This document shows positions 58,800-64,000 of a DNA stretch of 64,000 nucleotides, one piece after another. Numbering within the stretch: position 1 is the stretch's first letter; every line of letters begins with the position of its first letter. A program made the position numbers and the translations under genes. The notes under the pieces were generated by a model. It searched no databases. It saw nothing but the letters and a program-made list of their open reading frames with translations, and was not told where the DNA came from. Source of the stretch: Symbiodinium sp. CCMP2592 (Eukaryota; Sar; Dinophyceae; Suessiales; Symbiodiniaceae); contig CAJNDT010006010.1 of assembly GCA_905221615.1 (NCBI GenBank), positions 84,501 through 148,500 on the forward strand, in the 5' to 3' direction.

Positions 58800-58811
58800 G
58801 CTCCGCTACCA
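58800..58811 (-). promoter_or_regulatory. Primer-binding site (initiator tRNA-Met type)
   Basis: On the minus strand, two bases after the 5' LTR, the sequence is TGGTAGCGGAGC. It resembles the usual Copia PBS complementary to the 3' end of initiator tRNA-Met (TGGTATCAGAGC-like). It confirms the minus-strand orientation. Confidence 0.7.
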
Positions 58812-58813
58812 CC

Positions 58814-58988
58814 TGAGAACTCAAGGAACTCAGGCGGCTGCAGTAGCTTCCATCTTTTCCGCTGTCTACTCTGAGCTCTCCGTACCTAAAGGGGGACCTT
58901 GATGGAAAACATCCGAAGCATCGGAACGAGCTGCTTCTGCGCATGTAGATTTCCTATACAGCTCCCAGACGATATGCATGATTTCACA
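58814..58988 (-). repeat. 5' LTR of Copia element
   Basis: 175 bp, the partner of 51854-52028. The minus strand starts TGTGAAATCATGC and ends GTTCTCA. A short open frame shared by both LTRs is not a separate gene. Confidence 0.9.
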
Positions 58989-59358
58989 CCAACCACAAAC
59001 AACCAACGACCAACAACCGACGAGAACAGCAAGAAAGAAGAATAAGAATGATAATAAGAAGAAGAATCACAACATTAATGATACCCACAACACCACCGCA
59101 AGCAACACCACCGCCACCACCAACAACAACAACACCAACAACCACCAACCACCAACCAACCACAACAACCACAACCACAACCACACCCACAACAACGCCA
59201 GCAACAAGCACAACACACACACACAACAAACTGCAAACGACGACACAACAGAACGACAAAATAGCAAACCACCTCCACCACCACCACCACCACCACCGCC
59301 ACCACCACCACCACCACCACAAACAACAACAGCAATAACAACCACAACAGCAACAACA
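58989..59358. repeat. CAA/CCA/CAC microsatellite between two retroelements
   Basis: About 370 bp of (CAA)n, (CCA)n, (CCAC)n and (CA)n variants lie between the 5' end of the Copia element and the 3' tail of the LINE. All long frames here are repeat artefacts. Confidence 0.9.
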
Positions 59359-59913
59359 ATTATTTATTTATTGGACGCTGAGCGAGCGGGCTCTGCTCAT
59401 TGCGGGCGTGTGAGACTGCCTTTGCACCTGAACAAAGGTCTGAGAGCAGAAATGCTAAGGGCCTGGGCCTGAAAGCGCTGAAACAGGCTACCGTGAAGAG
59501 AGCTACCCTACAAGCTAACTCAAAAGCCGGTTCATGCGTCTCAGGCGTGGGTGAGAACCCTCCGTCACCCTCAGTGTGGACTATGGCGTCCCATGTCCAC
59601 GGACCGATGATTGATGAGCCGTACCCCCTCGGGACCGTCACTCAGAGTGCCTGTTGCGTGGCGTCCCACTCATGGTCACTCTCAATCAAAGGCGATGGGC
59701 CGTAAGGTCGCAAAGGTGATGCGCATGTGGAACGGCTGCTAGTGCTGTTATCTGAGGCCGCTCCGCTTTTGTGGGCAAGCAGATTGCATCGGTGAACGAT
59801 GTGGCACACCCTGGCGGGTAAGCACACTGTGCCTAATAAGGCTAACCTTATTCGTAAGAGGCGTACTCCCCTCCAGAGGCCAGGCTTGCCGGCAATGGCT
59901 TGGGGGCCTCGGA

Positions 59914-59948
59914 CAACCCCCCATTCTCGAGCCGAGAATGGGGGGTTG
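59914..59948 (-). repeat. Hairpin 1 in LINE 3' UTR
   Basis: A perfect 16-bp stem (59914-59929 with 59933-59948), CAACCCCCCATTCTCG, with a 3-nt AGC loop (GCT in the minus-strand RNA). It is preceded on the + strand by GGCCTCGGA, as is hairpin 2. Confidence 0.9.
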
Positions 59949-59975
59949 CAAAACCTTGATTTTTTAGGCCTCGGA

Positions 59976-60010
59976 CAAACCCCCCTTCTCGAGCCGAGAA
60001 TGGGGGTTTG
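59976..60010 (-). repeat. Hairpin 2 in LINE 3' UTR
   Basis: A 16-bp stem with one mismatch (C59985 against T60001) and the same AGC loop. The flank GGCCTCGGA is identical to that of hairpin 1. The pair looks like a duplicated RNA structure. Confidence 0.9.
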
Positions 60011-60269
60011 TAAAGCCGATTTCAGCCATTGGTCAGCTGTGTTGCTGACAGGCATTGCCTTTCTGGGAAAGCAGCATGACAGGTATAGGCCGCTATTGCA
60101 CACAAACGCTGAGTAGTGGAGCTCCGTCAGCTGTACGACTTGAGCAGCAAAACTGAACAACAGCGTTCCTGCTCCCTGCCGTGTAGGCAGGTCGGTCCCA
60201 CAGAGCCAGTAGGTCGCCCCCTTCCTGCAAGGGGAAGTAGGGGCCCCTGGCCTCAGGGGAACCCTCAGC

Positions 60270-63200
60270 TTAATCATCTGAAACTTGGACTGGCATAGGG
60301 CCAGCCTCCGCTGTGTGCGGTATTGAACCAAGTCGCACGAACAGCACATAGCAGCCGTGGCGTGCCTGCCTGAGATCTGAATCTGAGGCCTGAACCGACG
60401 GACGACCATCGTCCGTGCTGAGCCAAGGTTGATCGGGGTTGCTCCTCCAGAGGGAGCGATAATGTCCACTGTGCGGGGTGTCACCTATGTGGAAGATACA
60501 GGACTGAACCCATCCTTTCTCTAGTTGTACGGAGCCCGTCGGGGCCCACTGCGAGAGCTGAAGGGGGTGGTGCAGACCAGTGACAGCATAGCTGAGCTTG
60601 CGGCCTTCAACAAATCGCGCCACTGTGAGAACCACCAGTCGTTGCTGCCCTCGAAAGGCGGTGTGCACCGGCTGGCCAGACCACCGAGAGAGCAGCTCCT
60701 GAAGTGCATGGGATCCACCTGTCGTTGGAGCTGGCAGCAAAGCGAGCGGACCTCCCGCATCGGTGACCTCAGTAGTGTTTACATCCCTGACTTCCCAGGG
60801 TCGTGCAATCGGAAAGGCGGTAATGCCTGCAAATAAGGCCACTAGAAACTCCGAAGCATCTTGTTGTTGGCCATCATAGCGCCAAGCGGGAGTAAGATGG
60901 CGAAGCGTGAAAGAGGCAGTCAGGGTGAAAGGAGAACCAGAGACAGAATCAGCCACTTCCTGATGGAGGGAGGTGCTTGCCCCTCCGTGCTCCAGCAAGA
61001 TGCACGTCGGCACCAGGGCCGAAAGCGTTGAGTTAACATAGCAGTAGTTGGAGATGTTGCGCAGCGAGCGAGGAGCAGCGAGCGCGCCGTCCTTTGATTC
61101 TACTGTCCCTGACTTCGGTGGCAGGGGGCCTGCAGGCGTTGCCTGGCGAGTCTGGGGCGTTGCTCCAACAGCGGTGGTATCGTCCCGTGTGGGTGCGTTG
61201 CCTTGTGTCGTGCCAACCGCTGGCATGTACCTGCGTAACGGTCCGCCCTGGCAGCGGGAAAGTGCATGAACCAAGTCATAAAACAGAATCTGAAAAAGGA
61301 TCGGACATTGTGCCGGATGCTGCCTCTTATCCGTAACAGGCTTGCGGCAGCACGGGCAAGGCATGCCCTTGACAAGGGTCAGGCCTGATTTGCTGCTCTG
61401 AGTTGCAGCTGTAGCGCCATGAGCCGCCCATTCAGGTTTGTGGGCCTGCCGGATGTGAGACTTGAGCTTGGTATTGTCCGGGGTCCAGAACCCACACAGC
61501 AAGCAATGTGACATAAGGTCCTGAGACTCATCAGATCGTCCGAGCTCCACAGCCGTGTGTGTTGTCAGAGTGTCATGCAAGCGCTGCTGCCTGGGATGCA
61601 ATCTGGGCTGATGCTGCGAATCCAAGGGAGGGTGCGCCGCGTCATCCAGCTCCTGTAGCCTAGCTGGCTCCGAGCAGGCACCTGATAGCAAGTGGTCCTT
61701 TAAGCCCTTCATCTGAGGGAATTGCCTGTTGCAGGCCGCACACTTGGGGAGCCCTCCTACAGAGAGGGTGTGGGAGAAGCCTCGAGGGACATATCTGATG
61801 ACCGAGCCTGGATGCTTGCGGGCCTGGTGGGTGCGAAGACCGACCTCAGTGTCGAAGGCCTGAGCACACGTTGGGCACACGAAGGACGGGGGGGCCTCCT
61901 GCTGTGATGTGTCCTTAGAAAGTTGCTGCAGAACGTCTGCATAACTAGTAGAGAGTGCCTCCGCCTGGAGAAGCGCGCGCTGGGTTAAAGAGATGTCCCC
62001 CGCAGGAGTTTTCCGCCGTCGAGCACCTAAGCGCTTGACACGATTGGCCTGTCGCGCCTGCAGCTTACGGACAGGGTCCATGATCTCATGGGAGGCGTAG
62101 AGGTCAGCCGTGGATATGTGTGTCAGGTGCGCTGGCTTGTTCAGGACAGCTCGAATTTTGCGAGCGTGCCAAGCCCGCAACAGTTTAGCTGTCTCTAGGG
62201 TCAAGCCCACATCCACCAATCCAGAGGCTACTGTGGCCCAGACAGTGCTATGCCAAATGTGCAACCGCGATGCAGGCCCCGCCGTTCGTCTGTTGTGAAC
62301 GAAGCGGCGTACCTGCTGCAATTTCACATTGCCCTCCTGCAACCGGAACTTGAGAGTAGCCTTCTCGAAGTTGGAGTAGGAGAGCATGACGCCGAGATAC
62401 TTAAAGGACGTCACCAGCGGAAAGCCCTCGTGAGACTTGGACTCTCCCAGTCTCCACATCTTATGGCGGGTTCCGTCAGGCGCGGTGCGCCAATAAGTGT
62501 GCTTGGAGATGGCGCGTTGCGCCTGTTGGCCCTCGAGTTTGACCATAACAGTGCATTTTGCACCGTTGACAGCAAATCCATGGCGACGGACCAACTGCAA
62601 CAATTGCTCAATCAGAGCATGAGCGCGATCCAGGTCCTCCATTGAGTGGATGTCACGGTGAACCGTAAGGTCATCTGCGTAGCCCGTGAGGTAGTCCACC
62701 ACGGCTCGAACCCCAACAAGAGCTATGAGCTCCCGGAAGATGGTGCCCGTAAGCATGGAAAAAAGTGTGGGGGCAAGCTTACACCCCTGTTTAATGCCCG
62801 CAGTGGACTGGACCGTGTCCTCTTCACCCTGGGTGCGAAACGTGTAAGCACTGCCAGCATGCAATGAGGCAACTAGGTCAATGAGGTCTTGCGGGACTCC
62901 CGCTTCCTGCAGTGTGCTAAGCAAGTCTGTTCTGCTCACCATGTCAAAGGCTTGTGACAAGTCTAGTGCAAAGCAGATGCCACCTACTAGCTGGGGACGA
63001 GTTCGTCCCGAGTGAAGCTGATGCCTGGTTCGTCGGGCCTCCTGGCAGTTATTGCGTACCTGAGTGACATGACCAACGACCCTGCTCAAGGCATCTGAAA
63101 GACCGCGATGTGGCTGGTAGGCAAATTGTGGGAGACCCCGAAGATAGTCAGCCGTGTAGGGAGACAGCTGATCTCTACAAGCCCCCGCCAGGCCCTTGCC

Positions 63201-64000
63201 GTCTGGTCGAATGATGCCGAGGGGACGTAGATTGCCAGGCTTCGTGGCCGGCTTGTTAGGCTTTGGGATAAAACACAAGTCAGCATCCTTTAAGGGCGGC
63301 TGAAGTACCTCAGCAGCCGGCAATGGGCGTTGCCCCCGAGATTGCAGCGATGCTGCTAGCGCCTCTCCCGCAGCCGCCGAGCAGAGCCGCCAGGCAGCCG
63401 CCGGAGCAGAGCCTTGCGGTACCGCCTTGTGCGGTCTGATGGAGCCTATGTGCTTGGCCAGCAGACCAGCCGGGATTTCCGGCAGCGAGTCCACCTGGTG
63501 TGCGAGTGGCGGATGTCTGGCAAAGACCTGTTCCACGTGGTCTCTAAGCAGGCGGAGCTCAGAGGTAGAGTCCAACAGCAGACCATCCGGTCCCTGAAGC
63601 TGTGCCTTAGTTTGGGGTTCCCAAGGTCGGAGCTTCTTTAAGGTCTTATGTGCGATGTAGGAATCGTGTCTGGCACACGCCTCATCGACCTCAGCCTGGA
63701 AAGCTCGGTGTCGTTCCTTCTTGGCTACGTAGAGAGCCTGCTTATGCCATCGATTCAGGTCCTCCAAAGACTGATCTAGGTCGGATAAGGTGGTTATGGA
63801 GTCCTCATGCAAAGAACGAATATGAGCGACTCGACTCCACATTCGCAGCGTCGCACGGTGCTGAGCAGTTTCAGGAGCTTGCTGAGGCCGTGGTTTGGGG
63901 AAAAACAGTGCAGAGGCCTCCAGCAGTACCTGATTAACTTCATCAGGCGTGTGAGTCCGAGAGGACAGACGCTGGCCCACCCAGTCTTGCATGCGACCGG
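60270..64000 (-). CDS. LINE ORF: reverse transcriptase, zinc fingers and USP protease
   Basis: Open from the window edge to TAA at about 60270; 1240 codons are visible from the ATG at 63992, but the frame continues upstream. RT: ICFALDLSQAFDMVS (motif A, D344), GIKQGCKLAPTLFS (motif B, about 399-412) and LTGYADDLTV (motif C, D440/D441). Cys/His fingers follow: C706/C709/H722/H727, C751/C754/H767/C773, C830/C833/H846/H851 and a C879-C882/H892/C896 cluster. The last about 245 residues form a compact ubiquitin-specific protease: Cys box NISNYCYVNSTLSAL (C984), QQQDASEFLVALF (1042-1054), His box TPHSGHYRSLW (H1177) and WLSTDD (1190-1195). RT copies element RNA at the target, and fingers in this place usually bind nucleic acid. 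A USP would cut ubiquitin from proteins. I know of OTU-type proteases in some LINEs, but a C19 domain in the RT frame is unusual. Confidence 0.9.
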   Translation of the reverse strand, partial: GRMQDWVGQRLSSRTHTPDEVNQVLLEASALFFPKPRPQQAPETAQHRATLRMWSRVAHIRSLHEDSITTLSDLDQSLEDLNRWHKQALYVAKKERHRAFQAEVDEACARHDSYIAHKTLKKLRPWEPQTKAQLQGPDGLLLDSTSELRLLRDHVEQVFARHPPLAHQVDSLPEIPAGLLAKHIGSIRPHKAVPQGSAPAAAWRLCSAAAGEALAASLQSRGQRPLPAAEVLQPPLKDADLCFIPKPNKPATKPGNLRPLGIIRPDGKGLAGACRDQLSPYTADYLRGLPQFAYQPHRGLSDALSRVVGHVTQVRNNCQEARRTRHQLHSGRTRPQLVGGICFALDLSQAFDMVSRTDLLSTLQEAGVPQDLIDLVASLHAGSAYTFRTQGEEDTVQSTAGIKQGCKLAPTLFSMLTGTIFRELIALVGVRAVVDYLTGYADDLTVHRDIHSMEDLDRAHALIEQLLQLVRRHGFAVNGAKCTVMVKLEGQQAQRAISKHTYWRTAPDGTRHKMWRLGESKSHEGFPLVTSFKYLGVMLSYSNFEKATLKFRLQEGNVKLQQVRRFVHNRRTAGPASRLHIWHSTVWATVASGLVDVGLTLETAKLLRAWHARKIRAVLNKPAHLTHISTADLYASHEIMDPVRKLQARQANRVKRLGARRRKTPAGDISLTQRALLQAEALSTSYADVLQQLSKDTSQQEAPPSFVCPTCAQAFDTEVGLRTHQARKHPGSVIRYVPRGFSHTLSVGGLPKCAACNRQFPQMKGLKDHLLSGACSEPARLQELDDAAHPPLDSQHQPRLHPRQQRLHDTLTTHTAVELGRSDESQDLMSHCLLCGFWTPDNTKLKSHIRQAHKPEWAAHGATAATQSSKSGLTLVKGMPCPCCRKPVTDKRQHPAQCPILFQILFYDLVHALSRCQGGPLRRYMPAVGTTQGNAPTRDDTTAVGATPQTRQATPAGPLPPKSGTVESKDGALAAPRSLRNISNYCYVNSTLSALVPTCILLEHGGASTSLHQEVADSVSGSPFTLTASFTLRHLTPAWRYDGQQQDASEFLVALFAGITAFPIARPWEVRDVNTTEVTDAGGPLALLPAPTTGGSHALQELLSRWSGQPVHTAFRGQQRLVVLTVARFVEGRKLSYAVTGLHHPLQLSQWAPTGSVQLEKGWVQSCIFHIGDTPHSGHYRSLWRSNPDQPWLSTDDGRPSVQASDSDLRQARHGCYVLFVRLGSIPHTAEAGPMPVQVSDD

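Larger units (their letters stand above)
51854..58988 (-). mobile_element. Ty1/Copia LTR retrotransposon, complete but inactive
   Basis: The 7135-bp element has 175-bp LTRs in direct orientation, each TG...CA. Flanking 5-bp sites are CCGAC (51849-51853) and CCAAC (58989-58993), a target duplication with one difference. The domain order on the minus strand is gag, zinc knuckle, protease, integrase, RT, RNase H. Integrase before RT defines Copia. Coding is interrupted by several frameshifts, stops and a 160-bp tandem duplication, so it cannot make its proteins. The LTRs differ at about 5 of 175 positions (about 97% identity), which suggests a fairly recent insertion of a possibly already defective copy. 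Confidence 0.9.
59359..60269 (-). other. LINE 3' UTR
   Basis: About 910 bp between the stop codon and the A-rich tail, without a convincing open frame in the element orientation, although a 93-codon frame (59360-59641) exists. It contains two similar hairpins at 59914-60010. Confidence 0.6.
59359..64000 (-). mobile_element. LINE (non-LTR retrotransposon), 3' part
   Basis: The minus strand carries a long RT reading frame, an about 900-bp 3' UTR and a short A-rich tail AATAAATAAATAATTG (59357-59372) ending in microsatellite DNA. No LTR was seen. The 5' part, which should carry the endonuclease, lies beyond the window. The RT frame is intact over more than 3.7 kb, so this copy is recent. Confidence 0.8.

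Noticed and set aside
58989..59345. Thr/Asn/Pro-rich and Val/Gly-rich frames
   Set aside because: Microsatellite artefacts between the two retroelements.

Overview
The window looks like nuclear DNA of a dinoflagellate, most likely of the Symbiodiniaceae type. This is an inference. It rests on very sparse coding sequence, single-domain ankyrin exons split by introns, GT-AG introns whose acceptor is usually followed by G, blocks of TTTAGGG/CCCTAAA telomere-type repeat inside introns, abundant microsatellites, and a Copia element whose protease has DTAC in place of the usual DTG/DSG. I see no operon, bacterial gene, rRNA, tRNA or CRISPR array.

Layout. 1-23 kb is almost gene-free and rich in repeats: a TAG-rich degenerate tract (6.2-7.6 kb), an array of alternating palindromes (7.84-8.34 kb), a 145-bp foldback palindrome (14.84-14.98 kb), a 37-bp minisatellite (15.5-16.0 kb) and several simple-sequence tracts. 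At 23.2-24.5 kb the minus strand holds a string of ankyrin-repeat exons. A second minus-strand ankyrin gene has exons at 29.1 and 30.8 kb and again at 43.3 kb. An 11.06-kb DNA transposon (32064-43123, + strand) sits between these two parts.

The transposon has imperfect terminal inverted repeats flanked by TA. It carries a pogo/CENP-B-like DDE transposase (DD35D), a separate Ulp1-type (C48) cysteine protease gene, and a small seven-exon gene I could assemble by joining reading frames. Its coding and non-coding parts share a strong strand-specific CTCT word bias. 43-51.8 kb is mostly unresolved, apart from a 372-codon open frame on the minus strand (49085-50203).

51854-58988 is a complete but decayed Copia LTR retrotransposon (minus strand) with 175-bp LTRs, a PBS of initiator-tRNA-Met type, gag, zinc knuckle, protease, integrase, RT and RNase H. 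It is broken by frameshifts and a 160-bp tandem duplication. A CA/CCA-rich microsatellite separates it from the 3' part of a LINE (59359-64000, minus strand). The LINE reading frame runs off the window edge. It combines reverse transcriptase, several Cys/His fingers and a complete C-terminal ubiquitin-specific protease (USP, C19) domain, and its 3' UTR holds two near-identical hairpins.

The main biological point is that two unrelated mobile elements here, a DDE transposon and a non-LTR retrotransposon, each carry a protease of a ubiquitin or ubiquitin-like processing family (Ulp1 and USP).
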